From Desarmillaria ectypa (Eukaryota; Basidiomycota; Agaricomycetes; Agaricales; Physalacriaceae): a stretch of DNA of 64,000 bases. The notes beneath the pieces were generated by a model. That model did no database searches, was not told where the DNA came from, and saw only the letters and a list, made by a program, of their open reading frames with translations. Both the position numbers and the translations under genes were made by a program. The stretch is taken from positions 3,162,001-3,226,000 of the forward strand of contig JAUDYN010000003.1 of the NCBI GenBank assembly GCA_030407005.1, written 5' to 3'. Below, piece by piece: positions 1 through 13,109 of the stretch. The stretch's first letter is position 1. Every line of letters begins with the position of its first letter.

Positions 1-585
1 GATAAGTATCTAGGCTTTCCCTCAGTACTTGTTATTCAACATGGAGAGGTGGATTAAATACCTGCGCAGCATCCTTCGATTCGTTGTATTGATGCAGGAG
101 CTTTATATGCTTTTTAACAACACACTCTGCGTCTTCATTTTCTCTGTAGAAATTTCAGTGGAGAATCCCTCAATGAAAATGAAATATCGGAGTTTACCCC
201 AACTCCCGTTGCAAGTTCTCCACTTCGGCTTCTAGAGCCGCTATACGGGCTTCCTGTCTCTGCCAAATATTCAAAAAAAAAGGAATAAGAAAAGGGAAGT
301 AGTGATCCGGACCTTCGCTGAAAAGGCTACGTGCATTGAGGTATTGGGAAGACTGCATGAGCACTGAGCAATGCCACTGGCCACTGTCACGCGTTATTTA
401 CGCGTTGTTTGTCAGGTGACGTCATGTACGTCATGTAGATGCTGGTGTCGGCAAATTGCGATCTCCACGGTCTGCGCCGTATTATTAACCATACTACAAC
501 GATTATTTTATTTAAATTCTCCATGCCAGCCTCGAAAGCCACTTGGCCCTGTATCTTCCTTCAACCCGACTCTCAGAATTGAACA
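1..585. other. Upstream non-coding stretch
   Basis: No gene is recognised here. The short open frames have no family resemblance. The last 100-200 bases before position 586 probably hold the promoter and 5' leader of the ABC transporter. Confidence 0.5.
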
Positions 586-3500
586 ATGAAAAGCCTTCTC
601 TGGCGACAGTTTGCCATTCTCTTCTGGAAAAACTGGATCGTTTTGTTCAAGCACCCATTCGTGCGTGGTCAAAACGTTGCCGACCTGGGGGTTGACGTTT
701 ATGTTCATCATTGTGTAGCTGAACTTCCTGCGGTGCTTTGCATTGCCTATTGGATTTGGGATATTTCTTGCAGTTGCACAGTTATTCTTAACAAAGCCCA
801 GCAATGTGCGTGCCTTCCATTTGATCTTTTCTTCCTACTAACCACCAGTAGTTTGGCATAGGAAATCCCATATCCATATATTCTCTGACACAGGCGCTTA
901 AACCGGGCTATGCTTTGCTATGGGCTGATGGCACGGATGGAACGAGTGACCCTTCACCATCAAGTATCATCGCTCACATCACAGAGAATTTTACAACATC
1001 ACAGTTAGCAGCAGTTCGACAGCTAGATTCTCCTGATGACATTCCCTCTGCATGTCCTCAAAACTTCAATCTATTCTCAGAGTGCTTTGCTGCCGTCGCA
1101 TTCTACGATATCCCTGCTAACGGAAACGCCACGAATCCTATCAACTACACTATTCGTGCCGACGCTGGACTTGCTCATATAGATGTCGTCAAGCACTCGA
1201 GCGATTTTGAGGAGCGTATCCTTCCCTTACAGTGGGCAATAGACCAAGTAAAGTTGGTTGTTATCAAGGCCACATATGCTCATCACATATAGGCTATCAT
1301 TGAACTCAAGACCGGCGAACGAGCTCCGACTCCCATTCAGTGGCCGTTCACTCAGGAAACTAACGAGGAACGAGATACACGTACTCGTCTGAGTGCGTTG
1401 CCACGCCCGGGCGGTCTATATCCGTCGGTATTGACATATCCGTTCTAGGTTACATTCGTGGTCTCCGAACGCTACTTGTATTATTACTGTGAGGTTTTAT
1501 CAAAAGTTTAGCAATGCTGCTGGTGTGAATATAGTTCTATAGGTTTATATGTTTTGTTGGGATATCTTATCAGCTGCCTGGTACTGTTACTGCAGAGCGC
1601 GCTAACCTTATCACTGCACATATGAAAGCTATGGGCCTCCTAGACTCGGCCAGAATCTTGTAAGGTTATTCCAATTCGACGTTCGCCTTCTATCTTCATA
1701 CAGGACTCCCAGGTCCTGGCATATAAGCATCTCCTTAGCGTATCTTCCAGCATGGGTCATTGTATCTTTGATCTGGCACTACCGGATTTTCTCAAAAACC
1801 AACGCTGGATTGATAGTCGTCGTTCATCTTCTCCTTGGACTGTCGTTGGCTAGTTGGTCCTTCTTCGTCGCAGCTCCATTCGGAAGAGCCCTCAACTAGC
1901 TGCAGTCGCATCGACATTTTTGGCCATCCTCTTTGCCATAATAGCTCTGGTACTTGGCCACGCCGGTAATGTGGCGGCATTCATCTTCACGATATTTTTT
2001 CCTCCCGGATACTACATTTTCGCTATACGAGCCATGTGTGGGTTTGAGAATAACATGCTCGCAACAAATGTACTGCAGGGCGATCCAGATAATGGTCTTC
2101 TCCTACTGCCTCTTCTTATTGCGGCTATTGCGAGTGTATTTACATTGCCATGAATCTTTCTAACGAAAGCCTTGGCAGGTTGATATATTTTTGTGGCCTG
2201 TACTCGCTGCTCTCCTTGAAAGACGACTATACGATGCCCGAAACCTTTCGAAACAAAAGGACGATGAAGAAAGGCATTCCATCCCCGACAACGTAGCAGT
2301 CTCTATCAAGAATCTTGGCAAGACGTTTTCGACATCTCTGCTTAGGCCCAAGAAGAACATTGTCACTGCGGTCGGCGACCTGACCCTGGATATACCAAAG
2401 CATGGCATTTTTGTTCTTTTGGGATCTAACGGGTGCGTGTATCCGCTGTTCTACAGCTCCCACTCTACATGATGATCGCTCAGGGCTGGGAAATCCACAG
2501 TGCTTTCTATATTGGGAGGGCTCACAGGCCGTAGCCGGGGTTCTGTGCTTTTTGAGGGTGGAGTCGAGCGTCCCCGGCCTGGGACACTCGGTATAGTTTC
2601 ACAAAGGAATGTCCTCTTCCCAGAGCTCACTTGTTACCAAACCCTACGTGTTTGGCGGGCAGTAAAATGGTCGGGTGACAACTCCGGAGACGAAGATGTT
2701 GAACAGCTGTTGAAAGATTGTGACCTGGAGCAGAAGATCCACGCAAATGCAAACACCCTCTCCGGCGGACAGAAACGAAAACTGCAATTGGCTATTGGCC
2801 TTATCGGAGGTTCTAAAGGTAGTCACAGTTATATTTATGTGTAACTGATCTTAATTCTCTCCTGCAAGTCATTCTTGTCGACGAAGTATCTACCCACATT
2901 CTTATACTTCGCTAACAAATATGTTAATACTTCAATAGTGTACCTCCGGTGTTGATCCTCTGTCGCGCAGGGCACTTTGGAGGACTTTGACCTCTTTTCG
3001 GCAAGAGCGGACTATCATATTCACCACTCACGTACGTCGATTTATACAAAGCCTGGTATTAAGTTCCCCTAACTTGGTATATAAGATAGTTCTTGGATGA
3101 AGCGGATCTATTGGCGGACAACATCGCCATCCTCGCAGCGCCAGGAAAACTTGTGGTAAATGGCTCTCCGGTATCTCTCAAATGCGACCTTGGCGAAGGG
3201 TACATCGTTCAAGTAACATTCCATTCGTCCCCGAAAGGAGAAGAATCTCGAGTATCGACCCGTTTACTCCATCAAATCCGTAATGATGTCCCGTCCGCAT
3301 ATTTGTCCACGCTAGCCCCCAATCAGGTATCGTATCACCTGAAGTCCAAAGATTCAAGCGACGTCGAAAGGGTGCTCCAGATCCTCGAAAATGAAAAGGA
3401 TGTATGGAACATCGCATCGTACAATGTCACTGGAACCACCATTGAAGACATATTCCTCGACCTTATGGCGAAAAACGACCCTCAAGCATTTGACGAAAAG

Positions 3501-6271
3501 TATACGCACCACAGCATGTCTTCCTCTTTTTGTGTAGAAGATCTACCTTCCTTGCAGCTTTCAAATGGACGTCGCATGTCTCCACTTCAACAGGCCAAGA
3601 CGATATTTGTCAAGAGGACACTAATCGCTCGAAGAAGCTGGCTGGTTCCGGCTTTGTCTGTCCTCGTGGCTGTCGCAGCCTCAACCATTTCCTTGGTGTT
3701 CATCCGTGATCTACAACCTTCGTGCGTGAAAACGTTCTCCAATTCGACCAACATCCCACTGTATCTTCCGATATCTCCTATGGCATCCGCGATTAGCCTC
3801 GGTGCTCAGGTTATGAACACACCTCCTGGTCTTATCTCTACCCTGGGGAATAACACGTTTAGTCTATCTGCGGCGGATATCCTCGACAACAGTACGTTCG
3901 TTGACACAATTCGCCAAAATTACCGTGCTTTAGCCTTGGGCGGGGTGTCTATGAACTTGAGTACGGGATCATCGCTGCTTGCTTGGGAAGCAACACAGCC
4001 CGGCCTCACAGGTACTGCTATGCTTAACCTTGTGAGCAATATCCTGTTTAACAACGCGCTGAACTCCACCGGCCAGAGTGCCAGCTTCCCGACGATCATA
4101 CAAGCGAGCTACGAGAGTTTTCCGGCGATCGCAGCTGGAACATTCTTTGCTCTCAAGTGGGTCGCGTTCTTTGGTGCTGCTATGGTGTGTGATGCGCTTG
4201 TTTCTTTTTATGATATTGACTTTTTGGGTTGAGTCTGTGTATCCAGCTTTCTATGCTTTGTATGTATCAAGAGAACGCCGTTCTGCCGTTCAGGCCATGC
4301 AATTTTCCAATGGACTGTCAGACCCTGTGGGTCTTTGGATAGGCCATCTTTTTTTCGACACTATTTTCGCCATCATTTCTTCTACAATTATTATTATTAT
4401 CTTTGCAACTGCTTCGGACCAGTTCCATGGATTGGGATTATTAGTAAGTGCTGCTGGTGTGAACTGTTGGGTGAAGCTGATATCTGTTAGTGGCTTGTCA
4501 TGGTGCTATACGGCATCAGCAGCGACCTTGTTCGCATACTGTGTATCCTTGGTGGCGTCCACACCGCTCGCCGCTTTCGCTGCTGTGGCCGCTTATGAAA
4601 TTGTCATGTTTGTGGTGCGTACCTAACACACATGGCGAGTCCTTCGTTAATCTGCCATTACCAGCTGTATCTGGCCGGTTATCTACTGACTCTCACATAC
4701 GCTAAAACATCTAAGGCCAATGATATCATCACGATTATCCACTTCACACTCTCTGTGTTGTCGCCGATTGCTAGTGTGGTGAGTTTTCCTATTCTTTCCC
4801 CGTGTTGTCAACATAAACCTTGCCCCAACTTAGACTCGAGCTGCGCTGGTATCCGTCAATCTCTTCTCACTGCTTTGTTCAGGCAGCGAGACCGTGACTG
4901 CATCGCATATGGTGACTATTATGCGGTATGGAGGACCCATCGTCTACCTGATTGTATATATCATCGTTCTTCTCGGCATTCTGGTATGGGTGGATTCCGG
5001 CTCATCACTACCTCGAATCTGGTCTCGAAAAGCGTTTCAAAGAAGATCCTCGGCTCACCTGGGCCGGCAGCTAGACGTTCTCGCTGAAACAGATCACACT
5101 GCATCTTCCAGCGATCTGCTTCGCGTTCTTGGAGTTACCAAAACATTCGGTGATAGCAAGGTTGTAGACGATGTCACTTTGAGCGCTTCCCCCGATACAG
5201 TTTTTGCGCTTCTCGGACCGAACGGCGCTGGTAAAACAACAACCTTCAATGTCATCCGTTAGTGTATCCTTGAATATATGTATGATTTGAACTGACTATT
5301 CCGTGAAGGTGGGGATGTGACGCCCGACAGAGGTGACGTTTATATCGCTGGAGAATCAGTCATTCATCATCCAAGAAGAGCGCGGTTTGCTCTGGGAGTT
5401 TGCCCTCAGTTTACCGCTATAGATTCTCAGCTCACTGTCCGGGAGCACCTGGAGATATATGGAAGACTGAAAGGTTTGGGAAATGGATCGGAACTTCTGA
5501 ACAATGTGAACTCGTTGCTTAAGGCGACTGGCCTTGCCCCATATGCAGATCGACTAGCCAGTAAACTTTCGGGAGGAAACCAAAGGAAACTCTCACTTGC
5601 AATTGCTCTGATTGGTTCGTACACTATTGCTTAGAAAACCACTTGTCATGATATTTGCCTAGGCAACCCCTCTGTTGTACTCATTGACGAGTTCTCGACC
5701 GGCGTTGACGCAAAGATGAAACGAGACATGTGGAAGACTCTCAGGAACGTCGTGGTAGGCAAAGCGGTCATGATCACTACGCGTAAGTAACATCTTGGTC
5801 TCACGATGTGATGTGCCTCCTGATTGATTTTGTGTCAGATTCGATGGAAGAGGCATCTGCTTTGGCAAATAAAGTTGGCATACTGGCCAAGCGCCTTCTT
5901 GGCGAGTCTCTCCTTGCGTCATTTCTATTTCTACTAACGCCGCTTTAGCTGTTGGCACTACAGAATCCCTATCAGCGCGCTATCCCACGTACGAAGTCCA
6001 CTTCACCTGTCGCACGCGTGAAGAGATTACCAAAGCTCAAATTCTAATGGCGCATATACCCGGGACACGTATGGCCGATGATGTCGCCACCCGATTCGAA
6101 GTTCCTATAAGCGACGGTTTCTCACTTGCCCAACTATTCCAGGTCTTATCCAGGCACGGGGACTTCTCCGAATATACGGTAGAGAGGGCTACCCTGGAGA
6201 GCGTTTTTCTAAAAGTCATTCGGGAGAATAACGTGTCAGAGGAGGATCATGCTCGACAACGTAGACGGTAG
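586..6271 (+). CDS. ABCA-type full ABC transporter
   Basis: Full-length ABC transporter of the ABCA subfamily (TM-NBD-TM-NBD), expected to move lipids or other hydrophobic substrates across a membrane. The first domain begins with a short helix-rich N-terminus ([12 protein letters not shown] near 604) and has a large lumenal loop (about 890-1410) and TM helices (about 1440-2150). NBD1 has a Walker A split by an intron (LLGSNG about 2417-2434, then AGKST about 2484-2500), signature LSGGQKRK near 2758, and Walker B ILVDE near 2872 followed after an intron by CTSGVDP. The second half has a TM anchor near 3640 and a helix cluster at 4150-5000. NBD2 has GPNGAGKT near 5217, signature LSGGNQRK near 5566 and [10 protein letters not shown] near 5678, with a switch His in ITTH. 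More than ten short introns are needed. The splice sites I traced keep the frame, so the gene looks intact. It converges on the glycosyltransferase gene, 143 bp away. The substrate is unknown. Confidence 0.9.
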
Positions 6272-6414
6272 TGGCTCCCATGATCGTTTTACAATAGCAA
6301 GCAATAATATTAACAAATCCTGGCGTATATCTATGTGATGGTATGTGCATTCCCTATAGATGTTCCGAATACTTACATGTGGTACGTCCCAACAACATAC
6401 ATAATTTACCATCT

Positions 6415-8785
6415 CTACCACTGAAGCCACTCTCCATACATGTTCGGCCGCTCGCCCCGAATGTACGACTCGAAAGTTCTTTTAATGACTGTCGCCCAGT
6501 CCAGATCCCGTTTATCTTCCTCCACCTTGTCCTGCCACGACTCCTCGTTCGTGTCCGTCGTTGATGTCGACGTTGATGATTCACTATTTAGAGCTCGTCG
6601 GGCCTGCTCTTCGACCGCCTTGAACCGTGGCCCGAGGTCAGGCCAGTTTCGCGAAGGATCAAAGGGCCGCCACCTTGCAATGAAATCAAATCAAACTCTT
6701 GGCAGCACGGAGACGGAGGTAGAGATGCTTACCATTGATTATGATAGTGGTACGAGTACGCGCCCGAAAAGAAACCTTCGAAACCCACCGCTTGGGGTGC
6801 AGCACTACTCACTGTAGGTGTCTCAAAAAAGTCGGAAAACCTGCAGGTCGTAAGCTCAGCCACGGCTATGTATGGAATGACCAATGCATCCAACGCACTC
6901 TGTAAAGTAGGGCTGCGGAGGCCTATCTCGCTGGAACTCTTCTGTATTCAACCATGCTGAATCAAAGAGCGCGTCCGGTAAGCGCAGCAATAGACCATTC
7001 ATCGCAGCCTCATTCATATACTTCGTAATCGTCATCGGATGGAAATCCAGCCCGTTATTGAGCGCCATGCGGAAGAGAAAAGTCCCGAGCGCCGACCCCT
7101 TGCTCATGTGAAGCACCGCAGTGTTGTAGTTCGGTAGTCGTGACCAGCGGTAAGCAAACGCACCCTTCCACCCAAACAGCTCTTCCCAGTCGCGAAGGAG
7201 GATTGTGTCCGCGTCGAGATACACCCCGCCGAAACGATGACAGAGGATAAACCGCGCCATGTCAGAGAGGATAACAGACAGACGGTCGTACTCAGACGAC
7301 GATTTTGATCCAAGGCGGTTAATCATCGGGTCGCCCGCCGCTTTTTTTGTGACCGACGCAGTTGCATTCGCCGACACTTGAGATTCCTCCTGTGGAACGT
7401 GCACTACATGGGCACCCGACTTAAAAAGCGTTTCCATCGAACGCCATTCGTTCTTCAGCTCCGGGACCCCATCCAGTTGCTCCGTGGTATTCCACAATTT
7501 AAACTGAATGACATCCTTAAAACGCGGATGGAGGAACGGAGAAGCCCATGGGTTGGACTTGAGTTCCTCGAACATGTCGTGGAGGGCAGACGGGTTGGGA
7601 ACGGCTGCAGCTGGACCAGGGTTAACCCAGAGCCAAAACTGTGCGCGACAGGCTGAAGTTTCAGCGTAATTCTTGACGTAAAGCCCCGTATTCTGAGTGA
7701 AGAGGAAGGAGAGGAGGACCATATAAGGTTTGTCCGTAATTGGACCAGCCCAGAACATGTGGAATATACGAGGGTTTTCGGGATCGCAGGGAGACTCGAG
7801 GGTGGAGTATGGGCGGTATTGAGCGGGCGGAGGCAACGTCAAGGTTTCCCATTCCCTGGAAGTAGTGGTATCGTCATCAAGTACAGGTGTCATGGCATCT
7901 CGTGGGGGAACGGTGGGAGATATCTCGCCTTCTTCTAGAAAAATATATTTCCAGTCATTCATGGTGCCACGGCGTACACGTTTGCCATTGTCCAGGCCGG
8001 CTCCTACGCGAAGAACCTCCAGGCAATCGCGGACATACTGATCCAGCCGTTAGACAAATTCCAATGAAGAGCAGGATAACACACTTTTTTCTTATCGAAA
8101 TCACAGTGGTCCATAATGACATCCAAATCGGCTATGCTCCCCGGTACAGGCCTTGGAGGATATGAGATATCTGGCGGACGACTTTGTATGTCAAGGTAAA
8201 CACGTCGGGGTCCAATACCGTTCGTCATTGGTGAGTACGGGACCAGCGAACCCGGACTTTTTCGTGAAGGAGGCAGTGCGGGATTGACAGGTGGTTCCAC
8301 GAATCGCAGACTGTCCGGCACTAGATAAAAATCTGTAAGAGCTTGCGAAAAAAAGAAAACTCAACCGTACGTTTCCGCCGACTAGGATAATGACCGCTCT
8401 GTATCTCCCACTCCCATATTCTCTGCAAATCATCTGGCTTGTAAACGACGCTATTCCGCTTAGTCGACTCTGTCGGCCACGATGGTGGTGTCCAAGGCTT
8501 GTAGTCATCTTTGGGCCGTGGATAGAAAATGGCGTATATCACCATCACTAACACCACAAAAAGAACAAATGCACCACGTCTACGCCCTAGTCGAGGATTC
8601 GGTATCCATACCGATATTGCACGTCGAGGTACCCCAGGAATGGGTATCGAAACTCGGACGAACCACGGGCCCAGTGGTCGGTGCCCTCCAAGACGAAGTT
8701 TTTCCTCGACGGCAGAGGTATAGGCAGGCAGCCCGATGGAGAGACGGGTTTTCTGCTGGCCGTAGTACCTAGGCGGGAAGGCCAT
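6415..8785 (-). CDS. Type II membrane glycosyltransferase with DXD motif (GT32-like)
   Basis: Predicted Golgi or ER glycosyltransferase of the DXD sugar-binding type (resembling alpha-1,4/alpha-1,6 transferases of family GT32). The start at 8785 (MAFPPRYYG) gives a cytoplasmic tail, then one hydrophobic anchor (FVLFVVLVMVIYAIF, about 8510-8555), then a Pro-rich stem. The catalytic domain carries GGVYLDADTILLRDW (about 7190-7235), with the DAD metal and nucleotide-sugar site. Introns fit at about 8323-8376 and 8040-8090. A further intron (donor after TEF-type codons near 6893) leads into a C-terminal exon ending in GAYSYHYHNQW, and another intron leads to the last exon with a charged tail ending GEWLQW and stop at 6415. 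Donor and acceptor sugars cannot be read from the sequence. It lies 165 bp downstream of the P450 gene on the same strand. Confidence 0.85.
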
Positions 8786-8949
8786 GGACGTGGGCAGTGA
8801 GAACAAATGGTAAAGAAAAGAAAAGGCCGAAGTGTATGTAATTACTGAATGATGGCATTGTAAAGCGGGGGAACTGCGCGTGGCTCTGCTGATCGTGACA
8901 AGTTGCCACGTATCTTTGGCTGAAATATCTGAATGAAACATTCTCTTTT

Positions 8950-10639
8950 CTATACTGTACGTGGTCGAATAATTACGTTCAAATCTCCTTTGGGTGGCAT
9001 TGCACCCACTCCCATTCGATCCATGCAAAGTTCGACGACAGGCTGAGGTCCCATCTCACTGTCTATCTCTATCTTTGTATGCATTAATAGCAAGGTTAAA
9101 AGTATCTTGAGCTCTGTCAATGCAAAATGCCTAGCCAGTCTTCAGCAAATGCACCATAAATTCGAGTAAAAACACAGACCTGCCCTCGCAGATAGAAACA
9201 CCGCCTCCGAAAGGCATCGAATGATCCCTAATCTCCTTACCGTCTTTAAAAAGCCTCTGACCTGCATCAATTTTCAGATACCGATCAGGGATGAACCTAT
9301 GTGCGTCCTCGTGGATCTCTTCGTCCATATGCACCGCCCTCATCACACATATCACTCGTGAATCCTCCTTAAGCTCATACCCAGCAAAAACTGTATCTTT
9401 GGTAACTCTCCGAATGGAGAACGTCGACGTGGTCATCCGTAATGTCTCCTTGATCGTGGAGATAAGCAAGGGCATAGATGCGGATATTATCCACTCATTG
9501 TTTTCTGGATGTGCTGGACGAGTCTTGTCAATTTCAGCAACAAGAGGCGCCAGACCGAGTCCGCCTGGATGTTGCTGCAGGGAAAGCACAATCACCCAAA
9601 GTGCCACCATTATTGCGTTGGCTTCTAGTGCCCATAACTCTGTACCCAGAGCACTGGCAACATCTTTCCTACTCTATGCTTTATGCTCAGCACTGTGTAT
9701 ATGAGCGCAAACTAAAACACTTACCCAACCAGCTCCTTCAGCATGCGTCGGGATCCAATCAATCAACTCATAGGCGTCTTCATGCGGTCCCTGTGCCAAG
9801 TACTGGTCGATAACATGTACAATACCTACCCAAGCCTTTCTTGCATCCTTTACCAAAAAGTATGGCATCTCGCCCGCAATAAGATGGAATCTATTGTCAA
9901 ACGTACGAAACCCCGGATAAGTCTCTTTCGCCGGGAACTTGGTTCCGAAGAATGCATACGCCGCCGCATCATACGATACCGACAGGACGAATTCACTCAG
10001 GAGCACCTTGCCCTTGACTGTCCTCGTCGTGAGGGACTCAATAATGGACTTTTCTGCGAGTTCAGCATAACGGGAGAGAAGAACAGGGATGGCAGTTTGC
10101 GAGAGAAGCCGATGGTGCATAGGGAAGTATTCCTGCTGCATAAATCCACTATAGACTGCTTCGTGGGACATTTCGAACACCGTTTTGGACATTTCCTTGC
10201 GGATGGGCGCGAATTCAAAGGTCTATTTACTGCGTAAGCCAGAATAAAGAAATAGGAATACAAACCTGCGTACCTTTGAATCACGATAGATCGCACTGAT
10301 GAGCTGTATGAATGCCAGTGAAACCATTAGTTGAGGGATCGTAGACGGGTAACGAGCATACGCACATTAGATTGAAGTAATATAAGTCATCGTTTTACCA
10401 GCGGCTACCACACGGAACATAGGCCCAAAGCGCGCAGTACAATCCGCAAAGAAAGCGTCAGGGTTCTTGCCCATGCTGATAGCAGAGCCCAACCATGGTA
10501 TTATATACGGGACCGTGGGGGCCTGTAACGACGGAGACCATTGCGACCTTCGGTACAGTATAAGCAAGACGAGAACGACTATTCCTGAGAGCAGTACAGG
10601 TCTTTCCTGCCAGCTATCTTGGAGGAAATGGTAGACCAT
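8950..10639 (-). CDS. Cytochrome P450, CYP7/CYP8-like type lacking the I-helix threonine
   Basis: Membrane-anchored haem monooxygenase-family protein. From the ATG at 10639 there is a hydrophobic anchor (LLSGIVVLVLLILY), a Pro-rich hinge, the K-helix ExxR (KETLR, about 9445), an ERR-partner region, and the haem loop FGGGVSICEGR with the Cys ligand (about 9178-9210). The C-terminus becomes canonical when a 49-bp intron (9131-9179) is removed: it continues CEGR-HFALTELKILL and ends at 8950. The I-helix region reads ALEANAIMVALW (about 9607-9645). The usual A/G-G-x-D/E-T is absent, as in the CYP7, CYP8 and prostacyclin-synthase type. This suggests either an unusual monooxygenase or an isomerase/dehydratase-like activity. 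The substrate is unknown. The ABCA transporter and glycosyltransferase are neighbours, but nothing shows that they share a pathway. Confidence 0.88.
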
Positions 10640-10699
10640 GACATCCAAGCCGTAAAGGTGATTTGCAATTTCGGAAATGTTGGTAGCCCTGAGTGTCAA

Positions 10700-11036
10700 T
10701 AAAGGTTTACTTCTATCGGTTTATTTGGCTGCCCACCAGGCCTATAAGCGTGATAGTCACACCACTGGAAACATCGGAAACATTAATCATGGAACTCATG
10801 AGACTATTATGCAGGAAAGAGGAGGAAGGTCCGAGACGTTCCTGCGCAAACCAGGCTACGTCCGGTTCTGCGGCCCGAATCTCTCACCCCAAAGGCTAAG
10901 TAAAAGCATTCCAGGCTGTCTTAGTTCCGAACGCCCTTGCTGAACACTATGCTGTTTTATGCGCTAGGAGGCCAAGAATCTTGTCCTCAAAAATGTTCAT
11001 CCTTTCTGACTTTGAAAGAATATACAAAAGCCAGCT
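10700..11036. other. Intergenic stretch between P450 start and F-box gene end
   Basis: Promoter and 5' leader side of the P450 gene (-) and 3' side of the F-box gene (-). No conserved frame or RNA gene is seen. Confidence 0.4.
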
Positions 11037-12563
11037 TCAAGACGCCAGCTGCGCTTCCAGCTCCATCCCTCGTTTCTCCAACTCCTTCTTGGCCTCGCGT
11101 TCCTTTTCCCAGACCTGCTGGAAAGCTGAAACAAACGGTATAATCCGGTCTCATGTGACACAGGTCGTCCTCATCGGGACCGGAATGATTGTACAACCTG
11201 GGGGCAGGATGTAACCCAACAATCGTGCCTCGTTATGCGTGCCGACAGAAAGCCGATTCAATTGAGCAAACGGGTAAGCATCCTTGTTATCAGGAACGTC
11301 CGCCAATCTGTTCACATAAAGACCAAGTATAAAAAGGTTGCTTCCATACCGTAGCAAGAGTCTTCCATTCAGGCAAGGGGAGATCGATTCCTGGTGGAAG
11401 CGGTGAGAAATGGGAGCTGTTGAGATAAAGAACTTTCAGTGCAGGGCACCGTGTCAAAAAAGTCTGTAAGAGCAACGGAAATGCATGTTCGATGGTGAAT
11501 TCCTCCATCGCGGAGCAGGAAAACAAGGGTGCTATATCAGCAATGGCAATACAATCGGGTATGTTTCCCGTGAATCCCTGTGGTGTTGCTTGTGAAAACA
11601 GCTGAAACTCACGAACATTGCAACAACTCTGTGATATGACCGTAGTAAGGCGGTGTACCGTTGGAGGGGCCTCACATTGTCCCGAATCCAGAAGGATGTC
11701 TAAGAGGTGCGGCAAATCTGTATGGAATAGTCTCATGGCATCTCCGAAAGTCATGGATACGTGAAGTGTCCCCAGATGAGAAGGCAGAGTACACGGAAGT
11801 CCCGACGGAAGGGAAGGTGTATGCACAGGATATGATGGACTGTCTTCGACGAGAATAGTCGTAATATGTGGAAGGGTAGACGTTACGGAAAGGATAAAAA
11901 AGGCGTTGACGAATGGAGGAAAGCGGATAGATTTGAGACTAGTTAGCTTCGAAACGAAAGGCTTCAGCGCTGAAGAAAGCAGCGAAATGTCGAGATCTTG
12001 GTGCCGTATCACGTCAACATGGAGGAGTTCAAGATGCGGCATTCGAGCAGCTATAAAACTGAAATACTGCGCCATATGCATGCATCATGAATACAGAAGA
12101 TTTCCAACTGTCTCTTTCACAATTGGTCCAATCGAACTCTTTGAGTCTAGGCAAAAACACCGTGCCAGATCGCAACATGGCAATGTTGTTCAGAGCAGGT
12201 TGATAGCCGATGACCGATTCGTCAAGAGAGAGGAGTTGGACATGAGGGCTGTAGAAATCAAATCTGCTCCAGTCTTCATACAGAGAAGTGAATTTCTGAT
12301 GACTATTGTTAATCAGAAATTTTTTGATAATAGGGAAACAAGCATACACAGATCTAGGAAAATTCACTTTGTCCTCGTTCTGGATGGTCGTTCAGCTCAA
12401 CCTCGCCGATAAGACGCGACAAAAGCATGAGATCATCCAGTTTACACCAAATAATTTCAGCGTTGACGTCGCCCCATTGTTTACAAACAGTGCCGACATT
12501 GGATGCAAGGACATGGGAGAAGATTCCAAGTATGAGCTCAGGAATTGTGAGTGCACGATGCAT
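11037..12563 (-). CDS. F-box / leucine-rich-repeat-like protein
   Basis: Probable substrate receptor of an SCF ubiquitin ligase. The first exon (12563 downward) reads MHRALTIPELILGIFSHV, followed by TVCKQW, a compact version of the basidiomycete F-box (usual form: L-x-x-P-E-x-L-x-x-I-F plus VCKxW). The spacer between these two parts is several residues shorter than in the paralogue at 32534. A long region of leucine-rich, irregular repeats follows (about 12320-11350). The last exons give YILPPGCTIIPVP and, after a 37-bp intron near 11120-11156, a coiled-coil tail (WEKEREAKKELEKR) ending at 11037. The joins near 12350 and 12060 were not resolved to the base. I cannot exclude a disabling frame change there, so intactness is uncertain. 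Confidence 0.65.
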
Positions 12564-12927
12564 TTTCTATGACTGTGATTTCTGGAATTTGGCGTCGCAA
12601 CAGCTGGAAAATGAAGGAAACAGCTCACAAGATGAGATGGAAGAAAGGATGGGGCGTGAAAAAATCATTACCTGAATTGCCGCGGCTCGGGCCGACAGTG
12701 CCAAAATGATGCTGGAATTTCCCTGTTAGTCCAGTCACGCCGTCAGAAAAAAACCAGGATGAGCGTGTATGAGAGACGCGAGAAAATTGCAATGACCTGC
12801 AATTCGATATTTCACGGCTCAACTAATATTCAACGAGAGATTTTAAGTCAGTGCTGGGTCTGCCCAAGTAAGTACTTGCAGCATTGAACGATATCCAAAT
12901 ATTTTATACATTTTTCAAGAATTCTAA

Positions 12928-13109
12928 CTAAGTTGCCAACTGCGCCCTCAGCTCCATTATTCCCTCTCCAGGTCACTCTCAGCCCCACGCTCTTCTGCCC
13001 GGATCTGTTGAATTCAGAAATAAGTGAAATAACATGCCCCACACTGCAAGGGGGGGGGGGGGGAAGCATGTAACTTGGTGGTGTTAGACCCAGACTCCGG
13101 TATAACAAT
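12928..13109 (-). pseudogene. 3' relic of a second F-box gene
   Basis: The end of an F-box paralogue without its body. Reading leftward there is a segment like the YILPPG stretch of the intact gene (SYMLPPPPP), interrupted by the poly-G tract, then an intron-like GTGTGG...CAACAG. A tail follows that aligns with the intact gene's coiled coil (AEERGAESDLEREIMELRAQLAT) and stops at 12928. Nothing upstream (13110-14041) resembles the N-terminal part. It is a duplicated or eroded copy. Confidence 0.55.
13050..13063. repeat. Poly-G homopolymer (14 G)
   Basis: An uninterrupted run of 14 G inside the F-box relic. Its length may be affected by sequencing error. Confidence 0.9.

Noticed and set aside
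6440..6817. 125-codon + strand open frame after the ABC transporter
   Set aside because: It is the antisense shadow of the two C-terminal exons of the glycosyltransferase.
11966..12067. Calling the 11037-12563 F-box gene a pseudogene
   Set aside because: Two exon joins are unresolved, but the final exons splice cleanly and end in a conserved tail, so I kept it as a gene with reduced confidence.
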